Below, piece after piece: positions 1 through 12,959 of a stretch of 64,000 bases of DNA. This stretch comes from Pyrocephalus nanus. Lineage: Eukaryota > Chordata > Aves > Passeriformes > Tyrannidae. Position 1 is the stretch's first letter. Each line of letters begins with the position of its first letter. Where the stretch lies: NCBI GenBank assembly GCA_038380795.1, contig CM076261.1:9988556-10052555 (forward strand), in the 5' to 3' direction. The notes under the pieces are model-generated. The model was not told the origin of the DNA. It did no database searches and saw nothing but the letters and a program-made list of their open reading frames with translations. The position numbers were made by a program, and so were the translations under genes.

Positions 1-3000
1 TGTTTTGTCAACGGTTTTCCAATAGATTTTTTGAAGAAGGCCAGGCTTAAAGCACAGTATGTGTTGTTGGTATTACCTGGAAATAAAGAATCATTGATCT
101 CTTACTTAGTTAAAAGAGTTTCTTTGGCATGATTTTGTGGTGCTAATAGAGTTGGTTTGGATTTGTATAATGATATACTCTCTCGAGAACCAAATCAAAT
201 TAATCAAAACTCTGCTTTAGCATTTTCTGTCTGTTTTACCAGCAACACCTCTGTTCCCAAAGCATTTTATAGTTCCTTAATCCATAGTTAGAAGTTATAT
301 GCACTTTACTGACAGGATGGGAAGCCTAGAGATATCAAATAACATGCCCAGAAATATGAAGTCCAATGTACCAAGTCCAAGAAAAATACAAGAAATGTTA
401 ACCCATTATTTTGTTCCTTTTTCTATTTCCATGTTGAAAGTTGGAGTAAAATTGTGCTGTTAGTTGTAACTAAGATTTGCTGTGGCAATTATTTGTGCCC
501 CATTGACTGTGGACTTAGAAGGGCACACATGTAAATGCAAAAGGAGTGCTTTCTTCAGTGTTGTCTGGATTATTTAGTAATAAAGCAGAGTTCATTTTCC
601 TTGGTCTGACATGGGCAAAAGCACCATGGACACAGGATAAAGTTTTGCTTGAATATGGCTCCTGAGACATATTAATCTAGTTATCTACTGTCATTCAGAG
701 GATAACATTCAAGTAGATGTCTGGAAAGCAGAGCATATGGAGACCATGTTTAAGCAATGGTTTGGTCCTCTGGATTGTTTAATTGGGTTCAGAGCTCAGC
801 ATGATGGAGATGCTGTTTCAGTTTATCAGGAGTTTTAGATACTGGTCAAAATGGAGATCTGGTCTTAACAGAGGCAAACAGGAGTTTAAAACTCTTTTTG
901 GTTCATGTAGATTGTAGTTTAGTGTGAAAATCAAAACTGGTAGAGTATGGATCAGCAAACCTCAGGATTTTTCAGTGATCTGAAATCTGGTGCAGTTCTT
1001 GTAGGAGAAATTTTAGGTATTTGTTACAGCAAGAGTCCTTTCTAGATACAGTCACACATGTTATCAGGATTTCTCTGGTACTAAAAGTGAAACAGATTTG
1101 TGCAGTCTTAAATAGTTGCACACCTTCTTCAGGTTAGAAGAGGCATACACTGAATTGCACAGATTGCAATTATATTGCAGAATGCCAACGTCTTCGATGT
1201 CTCCCAGTGGTGCTGGGAACACCCTGCAGCTGATGTGCTCAGTGCTGTCAACGTTTTCTTCAAATTGAATTTTGCTTGTCTGGGTAGTGTTCATTTGCGT
1301 TTCTTCGTGCAGCATGCATATGATGTTGACTCCTGAGACGCTGTCAGTAAACCACATGAAATTCTGTGGCATGGCTTGATTCATAGGAAACCAGAACTAG
1401 CTTTCTGTAGTAATGTTTGTAAAATACTAGTGGATTTTTCTTTTATGTTCCTTGCCCTCCTGAACAGTTCACAGCAGGTGGACCTTAATTGCAGTGACTG
1501 ATACAGCCTTCCAGAAAGTTAGAAAATTCTTATCACTGGTTCTTCAAATGATATGGCGGCAGTTTATGCTAATTCAGTTGTATAATTCATGTTTTACTCT
1601 TTAGCAGAAGGGGATTTTCTTTGCTCATGGCCCTAGTGCATAGGATGCTATATCCTTCTTGAGAGTGGCTGAGCGTGCTCGCTTCCCAGAGGCGTACGTA
1701 GCAAACCCAAGCGCTGTGCAAAGAGCAGTTATATTCTCCAAGACAGTAGTTTTGTTCTTCAGCAGCTTCCATGCCCCTTGAGAGGCTCTTCAGCATCAGT
1801 TGATTTTTCATTGCAGTTAGCACTGTTCTCTTATGCATTTTGAATTTGTCAGAAGGAGCATTGTGTTGTGCTTTTTCATTCGTACCAAGTGTTTTGACAG
1901 GAATTGAAATAATGTTGGATAACTCCTTCTATTAATCTCTGAATTTTCAGATTGCCATATATGTCTACTTCCATGGCTCACAGTACTGTGGGAGGACTGT
2001 GCCATTCCATGTCCATAGGCTGCTTGAGATTTTCACATAAGAGATAATGTCTTCTGCATTTTCTTTCCAGAACAATCAGAGTACAGATGTTTCTGCCTTG
2101 AGAAACAAAGTGCAGCTTGGCTAGATCCACACAGTCTGCCTTTTATGAACATAGTAGGTATGTGTGTTTGTATCTTTGTTGTGTGTAATAGGAATTTTGG
2201 CTGCTCTAAGCAATGCAGTGGGAGAGGCTGGTATCATTTGTGCACCCTTTCTGTGGTGGATGTGATACTCTCACCCAGAAGATGCTGTTGGTGGAAAGTG
2301 GAAGGCTGCCACTGGATCTCCTAGGGATGATGGGGATGTTTGACATAATTTGCTGCAGGAGAGAAGCACTGCCCGTTTGATTTTCTTATTCAAAGTGTGT
2401 CATTGGGGATGGCAATAGCCATGTGCTCCTGTTACATCTAAAAACCTCCGTGAATAGTTTGGGCAGCTTGCACTGGCTGATGGAGAGATAGGAATTGTGT
2501 GATGCACACTTAGGAAGCAGAGAGCTTGTAAACAATATACAGAGCTTGTGTCAGTGTCGTGGATTCTCAGGATGAGGTGAAAGGGAACCAGAAGAAACAT
2601 TTTGTTGAAGCAGCAGTGGGTTTCTGTGAGAGTGGAGAAGGAGAGAACTGTCTCTTTCATCTTAAGCTTGGCTCCACATTAATAATGGTCTAGCAGCAAA
2701 TTGGCAGTGGCCACGTTGTGTTCTCCTAAGGTGTTCCCTCCTTGCTCACACGTGTTACATGGCACAGCAGAGTTAAATGAGTAACTTCCCTGTTCTGCTG
2801 CTGCTTGCCGGGGTGGTCAAGTTCTGCAGCTGTGACTCACAACCACAGATTTTCCAGTGGTGTGCAAGGGTTGCTAAATACCCTTTGGAGTGTAGCTGGA
2901 TGTTGGATATTCTATGTCTTGAGATATGCAGAATCCCCATGGTTTCTGGCAACTGCTCATTTCTCATACAAGTCACAGAAACACCAGTCAAAAACTTGTC

Positions 3001-4759
3001 ATCTTTTTTTCAATCTGTTTAGTGTAATTTTTGCTGTTACCAGCCATCTGCAAATTCAAATATTGACCTCTGGAAAAATGTTGAGACTGGATTATGCTCT
3101 TACTACCTTTTTGTTATTTTGGCAAAATTCAGAGCTCAGGTTTTTCTTTGACTGGTCAGGTTCATAGAGCCACATGAATAATGATTTCTCTTGACAGCTT
3201 CTGGTAATTATAGTTTTATTAAGGTCCAAAAACAAACAATGCAGTCTTCTTATTTGCACTGTGAAACACAGCTTGTACAACTTCTCCCAATAATTATCTC
3301 ATCCAAATCCAGTAGCTTGTCACAAAGATCTTAGTACTAAGTTTTCCACCGGGGGTTTTACTGCGTTCTGCCAGCACAGCCATGGTAAAATGTATGGCTC
3401 TTTAGTTTGTTTGCAGAGATAGAAAATAGAGGGCCCAAATTAATTATTTCACTGAACAAGATTAATGGAAGGAAATGTGTCATGATCCTTTGTGTTATCA
3501 GTTATTTATAGGACTTTTTCATGTGAAATATACCTTGCTATCTGATTACTAGAGGCTATTCACTTTGTCATGGAGCTACTAAACAGACCAATTTTTTTTC
3601 ATCAGTTCAGTTTCTTCATTCCAAAAAGAAATAAATAGGAGGAAGAGGAGGAGAAGAAGTGTCTGTACCAAAACATACATCATCTTTCTTTTGAACTGGA
3701 CCTTGTCTGTAGTGTCTTTTGCAGTGTGTGCTGGCATTGGGGATATATTTTGCTTTATAGAACATTTTTGTAACAGGCTAGAAAAAACACTGCTGGGGTT
3801 TGGCCGTATGCCCTCTTTTCAAGACCTGTTTCCTGCTTCAGCTAATGCAGAAAGATTACACCTCACTTTGGTTGTCCTCTGTTTGCCCCAGTTCAGGGAG
3901 TGCTGTAGCAAAAATGAGGTAAGAAGAAGCTTGGACACCATTCCTAAACAAGCTTAAGAGTATCTGAAAATATCTCTAGGAATATAAATACATATAACTT
4001 AACGTAGAAACTCATTTTGTATGTCACTGAAATGCACCAAAAACGTGAAATACAGCAGCTGTTTGAAAAGTCTCAACTGACCTGTACAAACATTGCAGAT
4101 AGAAAGTAAAGACAAATTATATGTGAGTATGTGTGTGTGTGAGAGAGAAAGATGCAATTAGATAAACATATTTTGAACATCTGGTTTTCTGTTTAATTTG
4201 TGTATGGTCTCCTGTGAAAGTCACCTTGAGTTTTTTAAGTGGTCTTTGAGTTATGGATTTCCCAAGAACCAGGATTCACTTAGCATGGTGACATGTCTAC
4301 CTAGGAAGAAGGACAAATTATAGAAGTAAATAAAATAAAGGAGGATCACACAGTAGAATGCAGGTCTTACCACTGAAAAAGATTAGGTATGATTAGTAGG
4401 TAATAATAAATCTAGTTTAAAATCTCCATGAGAAGCAAAACCAAAGCCTGGGAAACTTGGTAAATCCAAACGGAGTTGGAGAGGTGAGCTATGTGTGTGC
4501 ACAAATGCTTCGTTTTAAATTGCTTTAGCAAACTTTAAAATGTATTTTTAAAAACCCAGTTTTGTACAAACAAAATATTGCAAGTGTTTTTCCAGCCAGA
4601 AAAAAAATACCTTAAAGATATATTCAAGTTGATTCTGCCTTAACATATAGGAAGGATAGGCTGAAGGATTACTTCAGCTGAGTGTTTAAGCATGTGAGTA
4701 GTTCAGTACTTGTCTGGGCTACAGTGAGATGACTTAGTTCCTTGAATTTGGAGGCTTGC

Positions 4760-4930
4760 TGAAATCTCCCGTTGAGCTGGAGTCATGCTGCCAGCTCAGC
4801 CCGCCTTGCTTCTGTCCTCCTTTCATCCACGGAGCGGGTCGGTGCCGGCAGCATCCGACCTCCCACCGGTGTCTGCCCCTGTTGGCACCTGCCTTCTGCA
4901 GCGACCACAGTGAGAGCAGGGCAGGGTAGC
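4760..4930. promoter_or_regulatory. small GC/CpG-enriched patch, possible regulatory element or leader exon
   Basis: Against an AT-rich background with few CpGs, this stretch holds roughly nine CpG dinucleotides, including the clustered run around 4832-4868 (cacggagcgggtcggtgccg). It lies about 4.4 kb upstream of the LDLRAD4 start-codon exon, where an untranslated first exon or enhancer would be plausible. A weak donor-like sequence (cacagtgagag) occurs near 4906-4916. No TATA box or clear transcription start was identified, so this is inference from base composition only. Confidence 0.2.
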
Positions 4931-7900
4931 TCAAGCTCCCTCCCCTTTTACAATTCTTTCACCCAAAAGCTAGAAATTCAAGCAGGAGTCCTCCCCTGAT
5001 TAAATTAAATTAAACCACTGCTCACAAACTGTTCAGTAACTTTCTCAAAAATGTAAATGCGTGGACTTACACTACAGATAGTCCTGTTAGGAAATATGTT
5101 GTACACCTTAGTGAAATGAAGTACTTTAGCATCCTAAAGGGTGCCAAGGGCTATCACAGGAAATGCTTTCCATGTCTGTAGCCCCTCTGGCAGCACATCC
5201 AATGAGTTCTTAATGCCTGTGTGAGAACCAAAAGCATGTGGCCAGAGAAAGAGACTGCATATAGGAAAAGGAAATGGAAAAAACCCCCAGTCTGCAGCGT
5301 TTGCATGTCAGCCAGTGCTTTTGAGTTTTTCAAGGCATTACAGAAATACCAGTATTGGAAAAAGCAGTATTTCACTTCTTCTTTCAGTGCAAGTTCCTCC
5401 AGGCTTGATCCTGGCTGATGATTGCCCAATCCTTCATAAAATGTAGATATTAATGCAGGATTTAATTGTACTCTTTGCTTACTTTCCTCTCTCAGATTCT
5501 TTTTTACAGTGGCCCTTTATTAATACAGCATCTTCAAATGTTTAGGAAAGAGAAATAACAGGTTAACTAGCTAAATATACCCTGAGAACATGTAAGTCAC
5601 ACAAGGTGTTAAATAGTCAAAATATTTTCCGTTTGCAATTTATGTGAGGTTCAGATGCTGATGTCTTTCCCAGGACCAAATCTGAGAAAAGTGGAGAGGA
5701 TGAAAACAAATGGATTTTATTTTTCCCTAGGTATTCCATCATGTAAGTGTGTAGTAGCTGAAAATCTTTATAGCAAAGCTACATATTGATACAATACAGT
5801 GGCTTGCCTTGGTTTGCTTCTGAGACTCATATAGCACTGCAGTGGACAAATAAAAGCAGAAGTGGAAGCAGAGTTCCTGTTGCAATTGGAAAGGAGGCAA
5901 CAGATGGAGCAAAGAGAAAATCTCTAGTCTTTCTAGTCCACATTTTGTCTTGCCATCTAATCAGTATAATGGGATGTGTTCTCACTGGGGTGTCTCTGCA
6001 GGTTGTGAAAAATAAAAGTAACATCAAAGATCACACCTTATTATGGTGCTACCAGTATTGTTTGTTTTCTACTCTCTTTTTCAGATATGTATTTTCACTT
6101 TTTCAGCCATTTAAGCAGGTTGATTTAGCATTTTTGCACCACGCTGGTATAAAAGGATAAACACATAACTTCACTGGAGCTGGCTGAGCCACACCAAAAT
6201 GTGTCAGCAGAGGTCCCAACCCATTCCGTGCCTACAAACATGCCAGTTTGTTAGGAAACAAACACAAACTTCCTCCCTTTAAACATAAGCTCAGCTTTAA
6301 TGGAAAATTTCTGGATAATGTAAAGTACAATAGAAAAGTCATAGCTCTACATGCTGAATTTGCTATTTTCCTGATTTACTGTTGTATTGGCTGGGCTACT
6401 TTGTCATCTGGATGCATTTGTAATCTGAGAAACCTGAAATTGTTGTGCAAATGGGACTGATTAAAGTCTGCCTAATGAAAATGGTCATTAAATAGCCTAC
6501 ATGGCTATAAATATGAATCTTTTTATAAGTACTGAACTTAGTTTTGAGTCGTGATGAGGCCCAACAAGCTCCAGTTCCTTACATGCTGCTGGCCGCCTCT
6601 GAGTTCATTATCTGCCAGAGGAGGAGTGCTTTTGCAGTGATAGAAAATGATCACTTAGGGCAATCAAGAGATATCAGTATCTACTTTCACTTGAGTCCTT
6701 AAGAGAAGACTTAAACCCTGATGCAGTGCACTGTCTTTTTAATGCTCAGGTCTGAATGAACTCTGTAAGTGTTTCGGTGTCCCGTAATGTTAAAATTACA
6801 TCTTTCTGTCTGAAGAAGCAGTGGTTACTGAAAGTGCCTGTGCCATAGAGTTTCTTCAGCACTATTGGGTTCTTAACTAATTCAGCAGAACTGTTGAAGA
6901 AGGGGAAAATAATTATTCTTTTCATGAAATGTTAATTTTCAGGAAAGTAAAAATATTTTACTCCTCTAAGAATCAGAATTTATTATATCTAATACATGGG
7001 TGTAACAATAGAGAATTTCCCTGGAGGCTAAGGTGTTAGTGCACATCTCTGAGATGGGGAGATGATAATGTTGAAAATAGAAGACATCAAAATTGTGGAT
7101 TTGTAAACCAAAATCAGAAGTTATAAGACTGGAAATGTGAATGCAAATATGGACCTGCTCTTATAAATATAGAAGAAACTCAGGCCTCTAGAGAAAAAGC
7201 TTGGGAAATGAGTGCAGCATCCATCTGTAGTCATTACAGAATAGTTAGCACAATGTTAAGACCCAAAAGAAATATGTGCTGCTGTGTATGTATACTATAC
7301 TTGCTCAGTTGTATGTATTTTAGAATAAAATAACCTCATATGAAATGGTTATTAGTTGCACAGAGCACTTCAAAGGGTTGAAAAAGCATCTCAAGGACCT
7401 ACATAACAGTCAGGAATAATGGCATTCTAAACACTCTTCTAAAATTTCTTTATGCAGTGTTTTTTGATAGAAGATACTACACGTAAAGGCTTTTTTTTTC
7501 TTTCTCCTTTTTAATTTCCACTTTCTTCTCTATTAGGTTGAGATGTTTGGGTAAGAAATGGGGAAAACATCTTAAATCTGTTCTTTAACCTCATTTGATT
7601 TGAATGCAAATTGTGAGATTTGAATACAAGTAACTAATCAGTCATTCCTGAGCTGTGTTTTGAGACAAAAACGTGTGTTCTTCAGTAATACTGGCATAAC
7701 AAAATTTGTGGGAAAAAAAAGCAGCAACATCATTAAGATTCATCTTTGATAGCAGCTAGCTTTCATTCACTGTGTTCCGAGGGAAATGACAGTCATCAGG
7801 TGTCAGGCTCACTTGGCTTCAGTGACACACCTGAGAAGAGATCCCTTCTTCCCCCCAAGGCAGATCCCTAATGAAGCCCTTGAGGGCTGGCTGGCTGTAC

Positions 7901-8611
7901 CCCAGGGAGCATGCTGATCCTCTCTGTTTTGGACCATCTGGGATATTCAGACAGCTTCAGGTATAAGCTGGTCTGTAGATCTTGCAAGTCAGGGTAAAGG
8001 GTGAAGTGGGGCTGGGTAGCAAGTGGTGGGTTATTCTCACCTGCCCACTGAGCTGGGTCTTGCACTGTTCTCCAAAGCAGCGAGTGCTGGGACTGGCAGT
8101 GACACTGGCATTCTCTGATGTGGGCTGTTCCAGTTGGGGGACCTTGAGTCCAATCCAGCACTGCAAGCCCTTGCTGGACTTATATATAAAATCCATTAGT
8201 AGGTCATAAGATCATCACAGGTGTAGTTTCAACCTGTCTGTGCCACTGAGTTGGGAGATAGCGAGCCAAGCATCATTACATGAGGAAACAGGATGTCTGG
8301 AGAGTGAGTGGGTTCTCCTCCAAGTCCTCTTGTCTTTCTTACTTGTTTTCTAAAATAATTTTCTCCCTAAACATGTGCCTGTCTGCTGTTTGCCTTTACC
8401 CCATGAGATTAACTGTATCCTGGTTTTTAAAAAATGACTGTAGAACAACTGTAGGTTTCAGTGAGCTGCAGGTGTCCATGCTATGCGGAAGCAGCAGTAT
8501 CAAGAAAAACGTAACCACCTTTCTGTTGTGTAGCCTGTGGGTGTTTTTAACCTTACCAAATGTCTGAAGGCATCTGAATTGCATCATCTGTTTTACAACT
8601 GAGATTTTAAA

Positions 8612-8669
8612 TAGATAATCACCAGCAAGACATACAAAGTTTGATAATCCACAGCAAGACATACAAAGG
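8612..8669. repeat. two-copy direct tandem duplication, about 29 bp unit
   Basis: The unit beginning agataatcaccagcaagac and ending catacaaag is followed directly by a near-identical copy starting tgataatccacagcaagac. The copies differ at only a few positions. It looks like a simple local duplication (replication slippage) in non-coding DNA. Confidence 0.75.
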
Positions 8670-9126
8670 TTTTTAACCACAGAAGACTGTTGGCACACAG
8701 AATTCCCTTTTCCTGCTCCAGAAAAGAAGGGAAGCAGCTATATGAAATGCTAATAATTTTGCTGTGGTTTTGAATAGACTAGACTTGAGAGCCTTTAGTA
8801 TTTTTCCTTTTCCATTTTAACTGCAATTTTGTTATTGTATTGCTGCCCCCATCTCTGCTAAATATGGCTTTTGAAATGTAAATCATATCATGTTCTCAGA
8901 GATGCATATGACACCCTCAGCACTGTTCCTCTTTGCACTTCAAAGAGCTGTGTGGTCACACTTTGCATCTCAGCAAAATCGCAAGATTTGCCTTCTGAAG
9001 ATCTCCTTTAATGTGTACAATCAATCCCTGATAATGTATTTTGGGTTTTTGTTCCCTGGAGTCTGTTAATTTTAGTGTTGCTACAGGTCATCAGGAAACA
9101 TAATCTCTTCTTTTTTAATTTCTCAG

Positions 9127-9545
9127 TGAGTGTGCCTGAGGGGAGAGGAACACAAGAGAGGAGAGACAACTGAACATCACCATTGGCCGAGACCTGAAAA
9201 AATGTTGCTGGATGAACACAGGATTAGAACTTAATTGTAAAAGAGAAAGAAAGTCTTGACAGGCGATTTGCTTCATTTTCACATTCATCATGGCACAAAT
9301 CCTCTGGCTGGCTGGTTGATGGAACTGTCCAACGCTTCCTACTTAGGCTCAGTGCAGATCTCTTCTGCGTACAGATCGAAAGACCTGGGATCAGGTGGTA
9401 ACTGGATGGTGCCAAATATGGAAATGGAAAGAGAAATGGACTCTGACGAGCTAAGATGGAAGTGACTTGACAGCAGCAAGCTCAGCAGTTGTCTCCAGTA
9501 AGGACAGGTTGAGACGGGAATCTCAAGCTTCGCTGGGAGAGCAGT
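9127..9545 (+). other. LDLRAD4: probable 5' untranslated part of the LDLRAD4 start-codon exon
   Basis: A pyrimidine-rich tract ending ttttttaatttctcag places a good splice acceptor (AG at 9125-9126), so the exon is modelled as 9127-9585. The 5' limit is inferred; a later acceptor cannot be excluded. The leader carries four AUG-initiated upstream ORFs: 9202-9234 (10 codons), 9212-9259 (15 codons), 9290-9319 (9 codons) and 9319-9465 (48 codons). The last two overlap as TGATG, a termination/reinitiation-type arrangement. No AUG occurs between 9466 and 9545. An in-frame TGA at 9510-9512 closes the main frame upstream of the start. Confidence 0.55.
9319..9465 (+). other. 48-codon upstream ORF in the LDLRAD4 leader
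   Basis: The frame opens with ATG at 9319-9321, sharing its A with the TGA of the preceding 9-codon uORF, and stops at 9463-9465, 80 nt before the main start codon. The predicted peptide begins MELSNASYLGSV and ends in a Met/Glu/Asp-rich stretch (PNMEMEREMDSDELRWK). It has no recognised domain or signal peptide. It most likely acts as a translational control element rather than encoding a stable product. This depends on the exon extending upstream as modelled. Confidence 0.35.
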
Positions 9546-9585
9546 ATGCAGGAAGCTGGTTTTCAGGCCACAAATGCTTTCACAG
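9546..9585 (+). CDS. LDLRAD4: LDLRAD4 start-codon exon, coding part (residues 1-13 plus 1 nt)
   Basis: ATG at 9546 opens MQEAGFQATNAFT and leaves one base (G) before a strong donor, cacag|gtaag, with GT at 9586-9587. The peptide matches the extreme N-terminus of vertebrate LDLRAD4, which reads MPEAGFQATNAFTE in human; here residue 2 is Gln instead of Pro. The start is supported by the A at -3, an in-frame TGA 36 nt upstream, and the family's N-terminal sequence. The next base of codon 14 comes from the exon at 40636, giving Glu14. There is no classical signal peptide, in keeping with the family, which relies on its later transmembrane segment as an anchor. LDLRAD4 is a single-pass membrane protein of early endosomes that dampens TGF-beta signalling by sequestering SMAD2/3. 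Confidence 0.93.
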
Positions 9586-12500
9586 GTAAGGATTTCTGTT
9601 TTAGTTCAGCTTACAGTTTTGGGACAGTATACTTGAGTTTAGAAAATAAATTGAGTAACTCCTGACTGTTGCTAACATCTTGTAGTACTTTAAGTAATAT
9701 TTTAAAACAATTCACTTGAAGACCAGTTCAACACTTGTATTAGCGGCAAGGAACACAGCTATCCAGGTTTCAGCCTTCTGAAATGGATGGCCACAAGCCT
9801 TAGGGAAGGTTTAACTCAGCTTTCCTCATTAAAGTACTCATTAACAGCTTAACTCTGAGTGGTCTCTTGAGTCAGTATAAAATGTAGTCTGTAAAGTTGC
9901 TCTTGTGCTCAACACGGGAGTTTGATGAGGCTGCAGGGATGGACATGGTTCGTATCCAGAGGCTTCTCAGTAACATGTCGGTGTTGAGCTTTATCTTGTC
10001 AGCCAGAGCACATCTCTGGGCAGAACTTGCCAGGTACCCTCTCCTTGTACTCCCTCCTGCCCCACACCGTAGACCTGCTGCAATGCTTGAACTGGCAAAA
10101 CTGGAGGGTTTAAATGATAACTGTTTCAACTGAATCTGGTATATTTCCCTGTAGATGTATTGAAAAGAATGTAATGAGAAAGGATGCCATGGTGGTGTGT
10201 CCTTCTGAGGAAAGCTCCCTCTAGTGTGAAGTCTGCTGGAGTTCATTCAGTGCTTTAACAGTTTGAGATGGTTTCTGATTTGAGAGGTGGGAGAAGGAAA
10301 AGAGGATCAGAAGATTCTGCTTCCACGTCTGCTGGCCAGCTGAGATACTGGGAGAAATGCACAGAAAATCAACTGGATCAACTTGTTTTAGTAGGTCTAG
10401 ATAATGGATTAGTACCACAGTGAAAATTAGTGGTGATGTGCAAGACATTTTTTTTTTCTAATTTAAAATATTTGCTTTAGAAGAAGTTTTTTGGATTCAG
10501 GGTTGTATGTAGGGGAAGATCGTTTTCTGTCTTAGGCTGCTTACTGTTCTAGGAGCTCTCCCCAGGAAGGACCCCCAAAACTGTTTATTTCCAGGCAGGC
10601 AGGCTCCTACTTTGTAGTCTCGCAAAGCAGATCCTCCCACAGAGGCTGATCTCACCCTTCTGGCTGCAGCAGGTGCGACTGTCCAGCTGTGCTCACCAAA
10701 CTCACTGTGTTGGTTTGGAGCAGTAGTACAGTTCTGAACTGTCTCTGTCGCTTTGCACTGCTTTGATTTACAGCATGGTTTCCGTGTGTGTCAGTGAGAT
10801 GTGTCCTGAAGGAAACAGGAAGCTTTTCTCTGCATATGCTCCAGTGCTGATGGGACTTGTGAAGTCTGGGACCACCGCAGGGCCCTCCTGCCTCTGTCTA
10901 GCTAGCAGCACCCTCCTGAAGCTGCCCACTGCCATTCTTGTTCTGTTTGTCCTTGCTGCTCTCTGCCAGCCCTCAGCTAATTCCTAAGAGTGTTTTGTCC
11001 CTCCTTTGCTCTCTACCAAAATTCCTACTGTGTGGATATGTGTTCCCTTCCTTACCTCGGCTTTTTCCTTTGCTGAAAACTCTATTTTTTCTAGCACCCT
11101 TGCAATATTAGATTATTGTCTCTCCAGCTTTGTACTCTTCTGCCACAATGTTTTCTATCCCTTAGCTCCCAGAAGTTAGGAGTTGTTGGTGTTGTGACTA
11201 GGGTGCTTGGGCAGCAAGGTGTCAGAAAGATTTGTAACCTCATGACTGCTGGTGGATGGAAAAGACCTGGCAAATAGTGCTGCATAAAATTCAGGGAGAT
11301 GAAACTGGGGTCCCTGAATAGTCAGACTGTGATGACAACCCAGCAGGTTCAGACCTATTCTGGAGACTTAATAGCATGAAAGTTGCTTGGTCTTCCATAA
11401 GGAATTCTTACATTCCTTTGCAATTGCCCTTGAGTAAAGATGTTAATATACATATTAAAATCTTGGCAGCTATACTAAAGAATTCTTAAACATTAAACAG
11501 CGCCATACATTCGGGAGACTTGTAAAGGAAACAGGTTGAAATATAGTTTCTTTATATGAGGAGAAGAGTTCCGGTTTGTGTCAAACTGATATTCGTGTTT
11601 GGTTTTTGGAGATACTTCTTTTTCCTGGATAGATTTATATGATGTATTCAGCAATAGACAGTGGGTAGGTATGTATTTATTAGAGAAATTCACTGGACAG
11701 AGTTATGCTAAAGAGTTGCGATAAAAGTGCAATGGCAGGTGCATATGGTTTCTCCTCTGATCCTTGCTATAGTGCTCCTTTTGTTTTATTGGAATGCAGC
11801 TGTAGGAGAGAATAGTAGCTGCTAGCAGCAGAGGGGGCATGACCACATGTTGAAGGGAGCTAATTTGTACAGAAAAGCTTTGATATCTGAAACGTGTGTG
11901 ATGTCAACACTGAATCTAGCCATGCTAAATGATAGCAGCTTTTTCAGCAATCAGAGTAATCATTTCAATTTACAGCTGACCAGAGTGCTGGCAAAATAAG
12001 TCTGGGAGGACAGTGCCTCTGGGTAGCCACCTTAGGAGTATTTCACAAATCTCCTTTCCACTTTGCTAATTGCTGTGACCTGGAAAGGCTTACAGTTATG
12101 GCTAGGAGATATTTTGATCCTGTCTATATGCTCATTTACTGGCACAGATGCCAAAGCTGCCATTTTTTCCAGATGGCTCTTGTCCCAAGAGATGGGCTCA
12201 TCCAATTTTTTTAATCATGTATTACCAAATGACAGTGTTTGGTTAGAACCTTTTCACATTACTGGCTAAATACTAAATTCAGTAGACCATGCCAGTACAA
12301 TAGGCTCAGGATTACCCAGTGTAGAAAAAGCAATGGAAGGGAAGTGCTCCTAGGCTTGTTTAGGAAAGAGATGGTGGAGCCCATGATGGTTAAAGGTGAT
12401 TTGGGTGATAGCAATCAGGAAAGAGTGAGCTTATCATTCTTCAGAAGGTGAGAAGAGAGAACGTGAGAATAAAAGGCATAGTATGCAAGAAAATATCTCT

Positions 12501-12959
12501 GCAGTGTAGGGTGAAATAGCTGAGGCAATGTCTGAGCAATTAATAGCTACACTGGAGATTATTTGGAGGGTAGTTTAGGTTCAAAAATCTGTGAAAGGGC
12601 AAACACTGCACCTACATGTAAACTTTCTGGGTCCTTTGCTGTTGCCTTTGGAGTAGCTAGCTTATCTGAAATTTTGGGGGAAAAGGTTTGAATCAAAAAG
12701 TCAACTGATTATTTTAATAAATAGCCTGTAGATAATAATATGATAAATGAATTTGCCTGAGTTTTTTTTCTCCAGAAGGTAACTTGTCAGTGGAGCCTAA
12801 TTTTCCTGTGAGTAGAAAATAGTATATCTGGATTTTTGAAAGTCTTTTCACACTTTCATAAGCAAGGTAGCAATATGAGCTACAAGGTGGGTACACAGTT
12901 GGCTGAAAAGCTGTTCTCACAATAATTACTAGTGATTCATAGTCAAACTAGAAGGATCT
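9586..12959 (+). other. LDLRAD4: LDLRAD4 large intron, proximal part
   Basis: This is the first 3.4 kb of the roughly 31 kb intron that begins with the donor gtaag at 9586. It is AT-rich intronic sequence without a recognisable exon, RNA gene or intact mobile element. Reading frames open on both strands at about 9870-10250 do not resemble any protein I know and overlap each other antisense, so I treat them as chance. The stretch 10560-10980 is somewhat richer in G+C. Confidence 0.7.

Larger units (their letters stand above)
1..9126. other. non-coding flank or 5' intron upstream of the LDLRAD4 start-codon exon
   Basis: This 9.1 kb is AT-rich, and every reading frame is short and unlike any protein I recognise. 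It is either an intron separating a non-coding first exon from the start-codon exon, or 5' flanking DNA; the promoter was not found. Local features are a small GC/CpG-richer patch at about 4760-4930, a short TG/GA microsatellite near 4127-4150, and a two-copy direct duplication at 8612-8669. No tRNA, rRNA or CR1 tail was recognised. No other exon can be supported. Confidence 0.6.

Noticed and set aside
5786..6160. 124-codon + strand frame
   Set aside because: Mixed composition, no domain, no splice context and no relation to LDLRAD4.
9872..10246. 124-codon reverse-strand frame with a 78-codon + strand frame overlapping it
   Set aside because: They lie in the intron just after the start-codon exon, overlap antisense, and match nothing I recognise.
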